Source of the DNA: Burkholderiales bacterium
GTDB taxonomy: Bacteria > Pseudomonadota > Gammaproteobacteria > Burkholderiales > SG8-41
Assembly (NCBI GenBank): GCA_022843705.1
Contig: JALHND010000009.1
Span: forward strand, 1 to 48,400
Direction of reading: 5' to 3'
Length of the DNA: 48,400 nucleotides
Position numbers and translations under genes: made by a program. Positions 1 to 10,137 of the stretch are shown one piece after another. Under the pieces are notes generated by a model, which ran no database searches, was not told the DNA's origin, and was given only the letters and a program-made list of their open reading frames with translations. The first letter of the stretch is position 1. The number at the start of each line of letters is the position of its first letter.

Positions 1-993
1 TCGCTGTTCTGGGTGGGTTTTCCGTACGCGCTGATGAGCATCACCAACAGCATGTGGATGCTGGTGGTTTGCCTGATGCTGGTCGGCATCGGCAACAACC
101 TCTGGCACCCGGCGGCGATCCCGACGCTGGCCCACCAGTACCCGCAGCGCAAGGGTCTGGTGCTGTCCTTCCACGGCATGGGCGGCAACATTGGCGAAGC
201 GCTGGCGCCGCTGGCCGCAGGCACACTGCTCGCCTGGTTCAGCTGGCGCGAAGTGGTAGTGATCAACATCGTGCCGGGACTGGTGATGGCGGTGCTGATC
301 CTGGTGATGGTCGGCGCGTTGACCACCGTCCGCGACGGACGCAAGGCCGGCAAGGACGACGTCAACGCCGGCAGCAGCAGCGGCAGCTGGAATGTGCGCC
401 AGTACCTGCAGGATCTCGGCAGCCTGCTGCGCAACCGCGCGCTGATGCTGATCTGTGTCAGCGGCGGCTTCCGCACCCTGACCCAGGTCGGATTGATGGT
501 GTTCCTGCCGGTATACCTCGCGTATGAACAGGGTTATTCGCCAATCGCGGTCGGCGTGTGCATGACCGTGCTGCAGGTCGCGGGTCTGATTGCCGGCCCG
601 ATCGCAGGACATGTCTCCGACAAGTTCGGCCGGCGCCATGTCGTGCTGTCGAGCATGGTGCTCACCGGCCTGACCATCATCGGCATGGTGTTCGCGGGAC
701 AATCTTTCCTGTTCATCGTATTCGTCGCGCTGGTCGGCTTCTTCCTCTACGCGATGCGCCCGGTGATGCAGGCCTGGGCAGTCGAGAACACGCCCAAGCG
801 GCTGGCCGGCACGGGCGTCGGCCTGCAGTTCACCATCCTCGCCATCGGCGGCAGCATCGCGCCGGCGACCTTCGGCGTGATAGCAGACACCTGGGGTGTC
901 TATACCGCGTTCTACTTCCTCGCCGGCACCATCATCGCCGCCAACCTGCTGGTCGTGTTCGTGCCCAAGGACAGCGAGCGCGCGGTCGCATGA
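1..993 (+). CDS. MFS transporter, 5'-truncated by window edge
   Basis: Frame 1 is open from base 1 to the stop at 993; multiple hydrophobic segments and an MFS-like GHVSDKFGRR loop. Confidence 0.85.
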   Translation, partial: SLFWVGFPYALMSITNSMWMLVVCLMLVGIGNNLWHPAAIPTLAHQYPQRKGLVLSFHGMGGNIGEALAPLAAGTLLAWFSWREVVVINIVPGLVMAVLILVMVGALTTVRDGRKAGKDDVNAGSSSGSWNVRQYLQDLGSLLRNRALMLICVSGGFRTLTQVGLMVFLPVYLAYEQGYSPIAVGVCMTVLQVAGLIAGPIAGHVSDKFGRRHVVLSSMVLTGLTIIGMVFAGQSFLFIVFVALVGFFLYAMRPVMQAWAVENTPKRLAGTGVGLQFTILAIGGSIAPATFGVIADTWGVYTAFYFLAGTIIAANLLVVFVPKDSERAVA

Positions 994-1904
994 CCGCCGG
1001 CTGGCGCCCGCAGCGGGCCATCGAACTGCTGGCCGGCACTCCCGCGGGCGGCGGCCAGGACCGTCCGGCGCGCGCGCTGCTGCAGGCGCTCGAAACCGGA
1101 GGCCTGATCGGAGTACCGGCGCAGCTCGTCAACATCCCCGGCCGCGGTGGCGGCAATGCCTGGGATCAGCTCGCGCGGCATGCCGGCGACGCCCATGTCG
1201 TCGCGATCAATTCGCCGACCCTGATCACCAACCGCCAGCTCGGTGTAAGCACTTTCGACGACACCGCGCTGACACCGCTGGCCACGCTTTACACCGAATA
1301 CATCGCCTTCCTGGTGCGCGCGGATTCAGCCATCGCCGATGCCGCGGGGTTGCTGGCGCATCTGCGCGATCCGGCGGCCATCACCATCGCGATGGCCACC
1401 GCGCGCGGCAACACCAACCACATGGCGCTGGCGCAACTCGCGCGCCATGCCGGCGCCGATCCGCGCGCGCTGCGACTGCATGTCTTCGATTCGGCGCGGC
1501 ATGCAGTGGCCGACCTGCTCGACGGCAAGGCCGAAGTGGCGGCGATCACCGCGGTCAGCGCGGCGCCGGAACTGGCTGCCGGCCGCCTGCGCGCGCTGGC
1601 CGTCTCCGCGCCGCAACGCCTCGGTGATCTCTACGCCGGCACACCGGCGTGGAGCGAACTCGGCGTCGATTGCGTGATCGGCACCTGGCGTGGCGTCATT
1701 GGTGCTGCCGGCCTCGATGCCTCGCAGATCGGCTGGTGGGAAAACGCGCTCGGTCAGGTGGCGGCGAGTACGGCCTGGCGCGAGGAACTGCGCCGTCAGT
1801 ACTGGGTCGATACCTGGGCCGGCCCTGCGGCAAGCCGCGACCTGCTCGAGCGCGAGCGCGGGATGCTGGCCCATCTGCTTGTCGACCTCGGCCTCTGCGC
1901 CTGA
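990..1904 (+). CDS. TctC/Bug-like tripartite tricarboxylate transporter substrate-binding family protein, apparently without a signal peptide
   Basis: ATG at 990 overlaps the MFS stop (ATGA); RAIELLAGTPAGGGQDRPARALLQAL and IPGRGGGNAWD resemble the Bug fold (compare FVVPYAPGGSTDTLAR in the second copy at 10727-11692). Confidence 0.7.
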   Translation: MTAGWRPQRAIELLAGTPAGGGQDRPARALLQALETGGLIGVPAQLVNIPGRGGGNAWDQLARHAGDAHVVAINSPTLITNRQLGVSTFDDTALTPLATLYTEYIAFLVRADSAIADAAGLLAHLRDPAAITIAMATARGNTNHMALAQLARHAGADPRALRLHVFDSARHAVADLLDGKAEVAAITAVSAAPELAAGRLRALAVSAPQRLGDLYAGTPAWSELGVDCVIGTWRGVIGAAGLDASQIGWWENALGQVAASTAWREELRRQYWVDTWAGPAASRDLLERERGMLAHLLVDLGLCA

Positions 1905-2029
1905 GCTATTGATGAGTAATGTAAGTATTTGTTTTAATTGAATAAATTGTAATTCTCCGCTGTGGTATCCTTGACGCCCCGCGCCGCGGCAGGCGGCGCC
2001 CCGCAGTCACCCCATCGGAGTCGGCAACA

Positions 2030-2590
2030 ATGAAGACCGAAGTACATGTCCACGGCAGCGTTTTCCTGTGCAAAGGCGTGCGCCTGGCGCAGGTTGAACT
2101 CGCGCTGCGCCCCTGGCTCGATTACGTGGACGCCGACCACCTCGCCGATGCCAAGAGCCTGGAACGCGATGAACCGGGCATCGTCTATGACGCCGGCGAA
2201 CGCGTGGTCAGCATCTGCTGGACCGGTGACGTCGGCCGCAGCTTCCACAACAAACTGACCGAGGCCTGCAACAACCTCGGACCGCTGACCGAGTACGCCT
2301 CGGAAGTGGAAATCACCTATTACCAGGACAGCGGCGAGGACGAATTCCACCAGTTCTTCGTCGGCCCGACGCCGGAAGCGATCCACGAGTTCCGCCGCCA
2401 GTGCGTGGTCGAAGACCTCAACCACATGCTGTCGCGCCACCTCGGCAAGCAGGAAGTCGAGGAAGTCACGGCATTGGTGACGAAGATGTTCGATGCCCAC
2501 ACGCCGCAGAAGTCACCGGGCAGCGGCTCCGCGACAACCGGCAGTTCGACCGTCATCCCGCTGCACCCGCGCAACCGTCATCTGCACTGA
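2030..2590 (+). CDS. hypothetical protein (186 aa)
   Basis: Full ORF with GGAGTCGGCAAC upstream; no family recognised with certainty. Confidence 0.65.
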   Translation: MKTEVHVHGSVFLCKGVRLAQVELALRPWLDYVDADHLADAKSLERDEPGIVYDAGERVVSICWTGDVGRSFHNKLTEACNNLGPLTEYASEVEITYYQDSGEDEFHQFFVGPTPEAIHEFRRQCVVEDLNHMLSRHLGKQEVEEVTALVTKMFDAHTPQKSPGSGSATTGSSTVIPLHPRNRHLH

Positions 2591-2647
2591 GTGCGGTGAG
2601 GTGTCAGGAGTGAGGGGCGAGGAGCACAGGCTCCGACCCTCGCGCGC

Positions 2648-3292
2648 CTAGTCCCGTTTTTCCGAATCGCCCAGTTTCAGCGCGGGCACCCGCAGGTCCA
2701 TGAAGATCGCGGCAAAACGGATCAGCACGATCGCCGCCATGCCGGCGTAGGCCGCGGTTGCGCGCTCGAAACCGCCGTCCTGCAGCAGCAGGTACAGCAC
2801 GATGCCGGCAATCGCCGCAGTCGCGTAGATCTCGCGGTTGCGCAGCAGCAACGGGATCTCGGCCAGCAGGATGTCGCGGAACACGCCGCCGGCAACGCCG
2901 GTCATCGTGCCGAGGATCACCGCGATGATGCCGCCGGAACCGGCGGCCTCGGCGATGCGCGCACCGCTGATCGCGAACAGCGCCAGTCCCAGTGCGTCTG
3001 CTGCCAGCAGCGCACGCAGCGGAATCTCGCGAAAACGCACCAGCAGCAATGTCAGCAGCGTCGCCGCGAGTATGGTCCACAGGTAGCCGGTGTCGGCCAT
3101 CCAGAACACCGGATTGCGGTCCATCAGCAGGTCGCGCAGCGTGCCGCCGCCGATGGCGGTCACCGTGGCAATCACCAGCACGCCGAACCAGTCGAGGTGT
3201 TTGCGCCCTGCGGCAAGCACGCCGCTGACGGCGAACACGGCAACGCCGAGGTAATCCATCAGCTGCAGCGCTGTGATCGGGATATCCATCAA
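2648..3292 (-). CDS. trimeric intracellular cation (TRIC)-type channel family / UPF0126 membrane protein
   Basis: Two similar halves with GGGTLRDLLMDRNPVFW and GGVFRDILLAEIPLLLR motifs typical of the YadS/YicG family. Confidence 0.88.
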   Translation of the reverse strand: MMDIPITALQLMDYLGVAVFAVSGVLAAGRKHLDWFGVLVIATVTAIGGGTLRDLLMDRNPVFWMADTGYLWTILAATLLTLLLVRFREIPLRALLAADALGLALFAISGARIAEAAGSGGIIAVILGTMTGVAGGVFRDILLAEIPLLLRNREIYATAAIAGIVLYLLLQDGGFERATAAYAGMAAIVLIRFAAIFMDLRVPALKLGDSEKRD

Positions 3293-3335
3293 GCCTAGCG
3301 TATCAGTTTGCCGGGCGCAGGATCAGCACGGCCGT

Positions 3336-5033
3336 TCAGGATCCGGGCTGGCGTTTTTTGAGCGCGTCCTTGCGGAAGCTGATCGTCGCCTCGGGGTCGA
3401 CCTTGACGTGGATGATCGCCGGCTTGCCCGCCTTCAGCGCATCGCGCAGCGCATCCGCAGTTTCGCCGGGCGCGGTCGGGTGGTAACCGTTGCCGCCGGT
3501 CAGTTTCATCACCTCGTCGAAACGCGGGCTGTGAACATGGGCGCCGATGTAACGCTCGTTGTAGAAATCGCGCTGGTAGGCGATTTCCGAACCCCAGGTG
3601 CCGTTGTCCATCACGATGCCGACGGCCGGAATGTTGCTCGCCACAGCGGTGGTCATCTCGCCCATGGTCATGCCGAAGCCGCCGTCACCCATCAGCGAAA
3701 TCGCGCGCCGATGCGGCGCCGCGACCTGGGCGCCAAGCGCCGCCGAGTACGAAAAGCCGACCATGCCGCAATCCAGCGGCGTCAGCAGCGCCGGTGCCTC
3801 GTAGCAGGGCAGCTGGTCGGTGGCCTGGAAGCCGGTGGTGCCGGCGTCGAGAGTGAAAATCGCGTTGCGCGGTGCCGCCTTGCGCACCTCGGCATAGATC
3901 ACGTCCGGATGCATCGGCGTGCCGTCGCGCGAGCCCGAGGCTTCGCGCTCGGCCCACAGTGCCGTGCGCGCCTTGAAATACTGCTCGTTGCGCGCCTGCC
4001 AGGGCGCCGCGCCGGCCGCGACCGGCGCCATCAGGGCGAGCAGGCCATCGATCACCGCACCGGCATCGGCCGCCACCGCCAGCGCCACCGGGAAATAACG
4101 CCCCAGCGCCACGGGGTCGATGTCGACCTGGATGATTTTCGCGGTCGGCGAAATGTCGGTGTACTTGTAGAAGGTGGTGTTGAAGCCGAGGCGCGTGCCG
4201 AGCGCGATGATCAGGTCGGCCTCTCGCGTCAGCTGGCTGGCCACCGGGTTGCCGCGCGGTCCGACGCCGGCGGCATGGAACCTGAAGTCCATCGGCAGGA
4301 TGTCGGCATGGCCCGCCGAACTGGTCACCGGAATCTGCAGCTTCTCCGCCAGCGCGGCAAGCTTCGTACTCGCGCGCGACCACTTGATGCCGGCGCCGGC
4401 GTGGATCACCGGCTTTTTCGCGGCAAGGATCAGCTTCTGGATTTCAGCCAGCACCGCGGCATCGGCCGCCGGGGGCCGGATCTCCGGCAGGCCCTGCGGC
4501 AGGTCGACCTCGATGTCGTGGTTGAAAATGTCGCGCGGAATGTTGACCACCACCGGCCCGCGGCGGCCGGCGTTGGCGATGCGGAAGGCCTCGAGGATGA
4601 ACTCGGGAATGCGGTCGGGCCGCGGCACCGTCATCACGCGTTTGGTCACCGGCAGGAACAGCGTGTTTTGATCAATCTCCTGGAACGCGTCGCGGCCGAG
4701 GTGTTCGGTCGCGGCGAGCCCGGTGATCGCCACCACCGGCGAATAGGCGAACTTCGCCTGCGCCAGCCCCAGCACCATGTTTGCCGAGCCGGGGCCGGCC
4801 TGGCCGCAGATGAACACGCCCGGCGTCTGGGTCACGCGGCCGTAGGCATCGGCCATGTGCGTGCCGCAGTTCTCGTGGCGCACGCCGATGTATTCGATCT
4901 CGTCCTTCAAGTCATACAGCGCGTCGTACATTTCCAGGGTGCTCGAACCCATCAGGCCGAACACCTTCTTCACACCGGCAACCCGCAGTGCCTCCACCGC
5001 GGCGACGCCGCAGCGCATTTTTTTCATGGCCAT
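3336..5033 (-). CDS. thiamine pyrophosphate-dependent enzyme (acetolactate synthase / sulfoacetaldehyde acetyltransferase-like)
   Basis: RHENCGTHMADAYGR with catalytic Glu; GDGGFGMTMGEMTTAVASNIPAVGIVMDN ThDP-binding motif. Confidence 0.85.
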   Translation of the reverse strand: MAMKKMRCGVAAVEALRVAGVKKVFGLMGSSTLEMYDALYDLKDEIEYIGVRHENCGTHMADAYGRVTQTPGVFICGQAGPGSANMVLGLAQAKFAYSPVVAITGLAATEHLGRDAFQEIDQNTLFLPVTKRVMTVPRPDRIPEFILEAFRIANAGRRGPVVVNIPRDIFNHDIEVDLPQGLPEIRPPAADAAVLAEIQKLILAAKKPVIHAGAGIKWSRASTKLAALAEKLQIPVTSSAGHADILPMDFRFHAAGVGPRGNPVASQLTREADLIIALGTRLGFNTTFYKYTDISPTAKIIQVDIDPVALGRYFPVALAVAADAGAVIDGLLALMAPVAAGAAPWQARNEQYFKARTALWAEREASGSRDGTPMHPDVIYAEVRKAAPRNAIFTLDAGTTGFQATDQLPCYEAPALLTPLDCGMVGFSYSAALGAQVAAPHRRAISLMGDGGFGMTMGEMTTAVASNIPAVGIVMDNGTWGSEIAYQRDFYNERYIGAHVHSPRFDEVMKLTGGNGYHPTAPGETADALRDALKAGKPAIIHVKVDPEATISFRKDALKKRQPGS

Positions 5034-5055
5034 GCCTCGTTCTCCTCCTGTTGCG

Positions 5056-6027
5056 TTATTTCTTCAGCACTTCCGGATTGGCGACATTGATCGGCTGTCC
5101 CGCGACATAAGCCAGGATCTGATCGACCGCAGCGCCGTAATAGGCCTCGTAGGTGCGTTCCTCGACATATCCGAGATGCGGCGTGCACACCACGTTGTCC
5201 ATGCCGATCAGCGGATGGGCGGCGTTCATCACCGGCTCGTCCTCGTAGACGTCGATCGCGGCGCGGCCGGGGCGGCCCGCCTTCAGCGCATTGACCAGCG
5301 CATCCTTCGCGATGATCGGCGCGCGACTGGTGTTGACGATCAGCGCCGTGGTTTTCATGCGCGCGAGATCCTCCGCGGTGACGATGCCGCGGGTGCCGTC
5401 GTTCAGCGGCAAATGCAGCGATATCACGTCGGATTCGGCAAAAAACGCCTCGCGCGACGGCGCGACTTCGTAGCCGGCCGCCTTCGCCTTGGCCGTCGAG
5501 CCGTCACGCCCCCAGCACCAGACGCGCATGCCGAAGGCCTTGCCGACCTGCGCGACGAGGCTGCCGATGCGGCCGTAGGCATAGATGCCCAGAGTCCTGC
5601 CGGACAGGCCGCTGCCCACCGAGCCCTGCCACTGTCCGTCCTTCAGGCGCTGCACCTCCTGCGGGATGCGGCGCAGTGCAGCGAGGATCAGTCCCCAGGC
5701 CAGCTCCGCCGTCGGATTGGGATTGCCGGCGCCACCGGCCGAAACCACGATGCCCTTTTCGGTGCAGGCGGCCAGGTCGATATGGTAGGCATTGCGCCCG
5801 GTCTGGCTGATCAGTTTCAGCTTCGGCAGTTTCTCGAGCACCGCGCGCGGCATTTTCGAACGCTGCTGGGTCAGCACGACAGCGTCTGCGTCCTGCAGGC
5901 GCGCGGCGAGTTTCGCCGGATCCTTCTCGGTATCGGTGAACGCGACCAGTTCGTGGCCGGCAAGTTTCTTCGCGCAGTCGAGCCTGCGGAAAGCGTCCTG
6001 GTAGTCGTCGATGATGACGATTTTCAT
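5056..6027 (-). CDS. D-2-hydroxyacid dehydrogenase family protein
   Basis: MKIVIIDDYQ start preceded by a GGAGGTAACACC RBS; SGRTLGIYAYGRIGSLVA Rossmann motif; the longer ORF to 7074 is read-through of an antisense frame. Confidence 0.9.
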   Translation of the reverse strand: MKIVIIDDYQDAFRRLDCAKKLAGHELVAFTDTEKDPAKLAARLQDADAVVLTQQRSKMPRAVLEKLPKLKLISQTGRNAYHIDLAACTEKGIVVSAGGAGNPNPTAELAWGLILAALRRIPQEVQRLKDGQWQGSVGSGLSGRTLGIYAYGRIGSLVAQVGKAFGMRVWCWGRDGSTAKAKAAGYEVAPSREAFFAESDVISLHLPLNDGTRGIVTAEDLARMKTTALIVNTSRAPIIAKDALVNALKAGRPGRAAIDVYEDEPVMNAAHPLIGMDNVVCTPHLGYVEERTYEAYYGAAVDQILAYVAGQPINVANPEVLKK

Positions 6028-6080
6028 GGTGTTACCTCCGGAGAAAATGATTGATGATGAGCGGTTGATGATCAAAAATT

Positions 6081-7214
6081 TCAGCGCCGCCGGCTGAGCA
6101 CGCCGCCGGCGCCCAGCATCGCGGCGTTGGCGAGGAACACCGGCGTCACGCCGAATGCGGTGCCGATGGCGCCGAAAAACAGCGGCACGACGATATGGGT
6201 CAGGTTGTTGATGCTCATGCGCAGGCCCAGCGCCTCTCCGGTACGTCCTTCGGGCGCGCGCGCATAGATCATCATCAGGGTCAGCGGCTGGCCGCAGCCG
6301 GTGCCGAGTCCGAGCAGGAAGGCGATCGCCGCGAGCAGCAGGCCGCTCTCGACCAGCGGGAACAGCAGGTAGGTGCCGGCGGCGATGAATATGGAGCCCA
6401 CCAGCACCTGCTCCTCGCCGAAGCGGGAAACGATCTGCGGCAGGATGATGCGCACCAGGAATGCCGCCGCGGCAAACATCGCCAGCACCATGCCGATCGC
6501 CGAAGCCGAGAGTCCGATCGCATGGCCGTAGATCGGCATGTAGAACTGGAACAGGTCGATCGCGGTCAGGATGATGCCGCTGGTGATCAGCGTGCGCCGC
6601 AGGGGGGCATTGCCCAGCAGCCCCACCGCGTAACCGCCGGCCTCCTCGTTTTTCGATTTGCCGCCGCTCAGCGCCGCCAGCCGGCGGCCCGCGCCGAAGA
6701 GAATGAAGGCCGCAAGCACCGGGAACACCGCGATGCACAGGTAACCGGCGGCATGACCGAAGCTGTCGATCGCGAATCCGGCGATCAGCGGGCCGACAAA
6801 CCCGCCGGAAGCGATCATCAGGCTCAGGTTGCTGAAGTTGCGCGTGCGCCCCTCCACGCTGCTCAGCCGGCCGACCAGGCTCTGCATCGACACGTTGTAG
6901 AACACGAAGGAAAAACCGATCAGCAGCGCCGACAGGTACAGCATGTTCAGCGAGGGTATCAGGCCGGGCAGCAGCAGCGACAGCGTGATGCCGAGGGTGC
7001 CCAGCGCCAGCGGCCAGCGCACGCCGAACCGGTCCGACAGCTTGCCGGCATACAGCGCGAGCAGCATCGGGCACAGCGAATACAGCGCGACGATCACGCC
7101 GAGCATGATCTGCGGCGCACCGAGCTCCAGCGCAAACAGCGACACCAGCACCTTGCTGCCGCGGAAGGCGCTCATGTTGATCAGCACCACAAAAAGGACC
7201 AGGGCAATCGGCAC
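6081..7214 (-). CDS. MFS transporter
   Basis: 12-TM-like hydrophobic pattern, AGKLSDRFGVRWPLALG motif A. Confidence 0.85.
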   Translation of the reverse strand: MPIALVLFVVLINMSAFRGSKVLVSLFALELGAPQIMLGVIVALYSLCPMLLALYAGKLSDRFGVRWPLALGTLGITLSLLLPGLIPSLNMLYLSALLIGFSFVFYNVSMQSLVGRLSSVEGRTRNFSNLSLMIASGGFVGPLIAGFAIDSFGHAAGYLCIAVFPVLAAFILFGAGRRLAALSGGKSKNEEAGGYAVGLLGNAPLRRTLITSGIILTAIDLFQFYMPIYGHAIGLSASAIGMVLAMFAAAAFLVRIILPQIVSRFGEEQVLVGSIFIAAGTYLLFPLVESGLLLAAIAFLLGLGTGCGQPLTLMMIYARAPEGRTGEALGLRMSINNLTHIVVPLFFGAIGTAFGVTPVFLANAAMLGAGGVLSRRR

Positions 7215-7228
7215 GCGGCGCCTCCCCC

Positions 7229-8398
7229 TCAGCCCGGCCGCTTGCGGGCGTACCAGTTGCCCGCGGCGATCACGCCGGCACTGACCCAGAACACCGGCGC
7301 CAGGCCGAAGGCCGAACCCACGGCGCCGAACAGCGCCGGCACCGCCACATGCATCGAATTGTTGATCGCAATGCGCAGCCCCAGCGACTCGCCGGAGCGC
7401 CCCTTGGGCGAATACTGGTAACAGAGCATCACCGTCAGCGGCTGGCCGAGTCCCATGCCGAGGCCGAGCACGAAGCAGATCAGGCCCAGCACGAGGCCGC
7501 TGCTGAACAGGGGGATCAGGATGAACATCGCCGCGGTCAGGAACAGCGAATACAGCAGGGTTGTCTCCTGACCATAGTGCGCAGCCAGCGTCGGCAGCAG
7601 CGCGCGCGACACGAAAGTCGCCGCCGCCGCCGCGCCGAGCACCATGCCGATCGCCGAGGCCGAAAGGCCGACCTCGTGGCCGTAGAGGGGCATGTAGAGC
7701 TGGAACAGGTCGATGCCGGTCATCACCACCGCGCTGGCGATCAGCACCCGGCGCATGTCGGCATCGCGGAACAGGTCGAGCATGCTCTGCCCGGCAGGCG
7801 TAGGCGCCGGCCGGCGGCGCAGCGGAATGCGCCGGGCCAGCACCAGTATCATGACCACGGAAGTGACGCCGAAGGCGCCCATCACCAGGTAGGCGGGCAC
7901 GTGGCCGAGGTGGTCAATGGAAAACCCGGCGACCACCGGACCGACAAAATCGGCCATCGCCACGATCAGCGCGTAATTGTTGAAATTGCGGGTGCGCGCC
8001 TCGCCCTCGCCCAGCGATCCGACCAGCGACTGCAGCGCCACCTGGCCGAGGATGAAACCGAAACCGGTGACCAGCGCGGCGGCAAACAGCAGGGGCAGGC
8101 TGGGCGCGAACCAGGGCAGCACCGCGCCCATCGTGCACACCACCATGCCGAAAATCACCGGGATGCGTGATCCGTAACGGTCGGCGATGCGCCCGGCGCT
8201 CACCGCCATCAGCAGCGGAAACACGCCATAGGCGGCGAGCAGCAGGCCGATATGCAGCGGTGTTGCGCCGAGTTCCAGCGCGTACAGCGTATTGAGCACG
8301 CGCGCGCCCTTGTAGGCGCTGTTCCACAGCACCACCACCGCCATGATCTGGTAGATGGTGATGAGGCGGTTGTGGAGCGCGGCAGGCGGGGCGGACAT
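7229..8398 (-). CDS. MFS transporter, paralogue of the adjacent 6081-7214 gene
   Basis: AGRIADRYGSRIPVIFG motif; extensive collinear similarity to the neighbouring gene (DLFQFYMPIYGHAIGLSASAIGMVL / DLFQLYMPLYGHEVGLSASAIGMVL). Confidence 0.87.
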   Translation of the reverse strand: MSAPPAALHNRLITIYQIMAVVVLWNSAYKGARVLNTLYALELGATPLHIGLLLAAYGVFPLLMAVSAGRIADRYGSRIPVIFGMVVCTMGAVLPWFAPSLPLLFAAALVTGFGFILGQVALQSLVGSLGEGEARTRNFNNYALIVAMADFVGPVVAGFSIDHLGHVPAYLVMGAFGVTSVVMILVLARRIPLRRRPAPTPAGQSMLDLFRDADMRRVLIASAVVMTGIDLFQLYMPLYGHEVGLSASAIGMVLGAAAAATFVSRALLPTLAAHYGQETTLLYSLFLTAAMFILIPLFSSGLVLGLICFVLGLGMGLGQPLTVMLCYQYSPKGRSGESLGLRIAINNSMHVAVPALFGAVGSAFGLAPVFWVSAGVIAAGNWYARKRPG

Positions 8399-8481
8399 GG
8401 GATGCAGGCATTTTACCGCAGCAGGACGCTGAGCCCTGCGCCAAGTCCATGAAGTAGAATGCCTTCCTTTGTCCGCAAGCC

Positions 8482-9738
8482 ATGCCCCTGCCCGCCCTGC
8501 GCGCTCTGCAGCACCGCAACTTCCGGCTGTTCCTCACCGGCCAGATCTTTGCGCTGGTCGGCTACTGGATCCAGATGGTGGCCCAGAGCTGGCTGCTCTA
8601 CCGGCTCACCGAATCGGCCACGCTGCTCGGTGTGCTCGCCTTCGCCAGCAGCCTGCCGATCCTGCTGCTGTCGCCGGTCGCCGGCTGGTGGGCCGACCGC
8701 TGCAACCTGCATCGCACGATGTTCGCGACGCAGGTCCTCGAACTGCTGCAGGCGGCGACACTCGCCGGCCTCGCGCTGGCCGGCATCCTCGCGCCCTGGC
8801 ACATCATCACGCTGGCGATGCTGCTGGGCATCCTGGTCGCGATCGAACTGCCGATCCGCCACGCCTACCTGCTGGAACTGGTCGAGGGCAAGGAAGACCT
8901 GCCCAACGCCATCGCGCTCACTTCGCTGATGGCCAACAGCGGCCGCATGGTCGGACCGGCGCTGGCCGGCGTGCTGATCGGCGTGTTCAGCGAAGCCCAC
9001 TGCTTCCTGATCAATGCGCTGACCTATATCGCCGTCGTCGTGTCCTTCCTGATGATCCGCGTGCGTCCGCAGCCGCGCGAGCCGTCGAAGCAGCGGCTGC
9101 TGGCCGGACTGCGCGAAGGTTTCGCCTATTCCTGGAACCTGCTGCCGATCCGCGCGCTGCTGCTGACGCTGATGGTGGTGGCACTGCTCGCCACGCCCTA
9201 TGTGCCGCTGATGCCGGTGATGGTGCGCGAGGTGTTCAGCGGCGATGCAGAGCAGATGGGTTTCCTGATGAGCGCTTCCGGCGGCGGCGCCATCTGCGGC
9301 ACGCTGTACCTGGCGTCGCGCCGAAACGCCCGCGGGATGATCCGCCTGATCATAGCCGCGGTGCTGGCTGCGGGCACGGCCCTGGCACTGTTCGCCAACG
9401 CTCCCTCGGTCTGGCTCGCGCTGCCGCTGCTGTCCGTGGTCGGCTTCGGCATCCTGGTCACGTCAGTGTCGGTCAACGTGATCCTGCAGACCATCGTCGA
9501 TGACGACAAACGCGGCCGGGTGATGAGCCTCTACACCGCAGCATTCCTCGGCATGACGCCCTTCGGCGCGCTCGCCGCCGGCGCGCTGGCCGACGTGGCC
9601 GGGCCGCGGCTGACGTTGACGCTGGGCGGATTGTGCTGCGTGACGGCCGCACTGGTGCTGGCCCGGCAACGCCACGCCATTCGCGCCGGAGTAAGACCGA
9701 TTTACGAGAGGTTGGGCATTGCCCGAACTCCTGGATAG
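8482..9738 (+). CDS. MFS transporter (EntS/DHA3-like)
   Basis: ALQHRNFRLFLTGQIFALVGYWIQMVAQSWLLYRLT N-terminus typical of this subfamily. Confidence 0.87.
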   Translation: MPLPALRALQHRNFRLFLTGQIFALVGYWIQMVAQSWLLYRLTESATLLGVLAFASSLPILLLSPVAGWWADRCNLHRTMFATQVLELLQAATLAGLALAGILAPWHIITLAMLLGILVAIELPIRHAYLLELVEGKEDLPNAIALTSLMANSGRMVGPALAGVLIGVFSEAHCFLINALTYIAVVVSFLMIRVRPQPREPSKQRLLAGLREGFAYSWNLLPIRALLLTLMVVALLATPYVPLMPVMVREVFSGDAEQMGFLMSASGGGAICGTLYLASRRNARGMIRLIIAAVLAAGTALALFANAPSVWLALPLLSVVGFGILVTSVSVNVILQTIVDDDKRGRVMSLYTAAFLGMTPFGALAAGALADVAGPRLTLTLGGLCCVTAALVLARQRHAIRAGVRPIYERLGIARTPG

Positions 9739-9828
9739 GCTGCGCGGCACGATTGCCGTCTCGCACAACCCCCTCGCTGACAGGGCGCTGTCAGATCGCC
9801 CCGTCAATCCGGCAAAAAGTTCATTGGG

Positions 9829-10134
9829 TCATTGGGACAAGGGCTGAGCCACCAACCGGACACCCAGGGCCGCGCAAACCCGGTTGACCGTTTCAAAGCG
9901 CGGCTGCGCGTTCGGTCGCAGGGCTTTGTAAAGCGCCTCCCGGGTAAGTCCGGAGGCCCTGGCTATCTCGCTCATGCCGCGTGCACGGGCAATATCGCCC
10001 AGTGCCGCCGCCAGCATGGCTGGATCACCGCCCTCGATCATCGCCGTCAGATATTCGGCGATGGCCTCCTCGCTGTCCAGATACTCGGCAGCATCAAATT
10101 CAGGCAGATCAGCAACACGGATTTTTTTGGCCAT
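9829..10134 (-). CDS. HigA-like antitoxin (addiction module antidote protein)
   Basis: LGDIARARGMSEIARASGLTREALYKAL helix-turn-helix; immediately downstream of the RelE/HigB-like ORF. Confidence 0.85.
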   Translation of the reverse strand: MAKKIRVADLPEFDAAEYLDSEEAIAEYLTAMIEGGDPAMLAAALGDIARARGMSEIARASGLTREALYKALRPNAQPRFETVNRVCAALGVRLVAQPLSQ

Positions 10135-10137
10135 CGC

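Noticed and set aside
3273-5090. 605-aa + strand ORF antisense to the ThDP enzyme
   Set aside because: Composition is Arg/His/Gly-rich with no domain signal; the opposite strand has a full conserved enzyme. A GC-rich shadow ORF.
6028-7074. N-terminal extension of the D-2-hydroxyacid dehydrogenase ORF
   Set aside because: Out-of-frame read of the upstream MFS gene; a good RBS and ATG exist at 6027.
6195-7421. 408-aa + strand ORF
   Set aside because: Shadow of the MFS genes on the minus strand; Gln/Arg/His-biased and no recognisable fold.
9777-9794. CTGACAG-GGCG-CTGTCAG dyad considered as terminator
   Set aside because: No T-tract on either strand and weak context; function cannot be supported.
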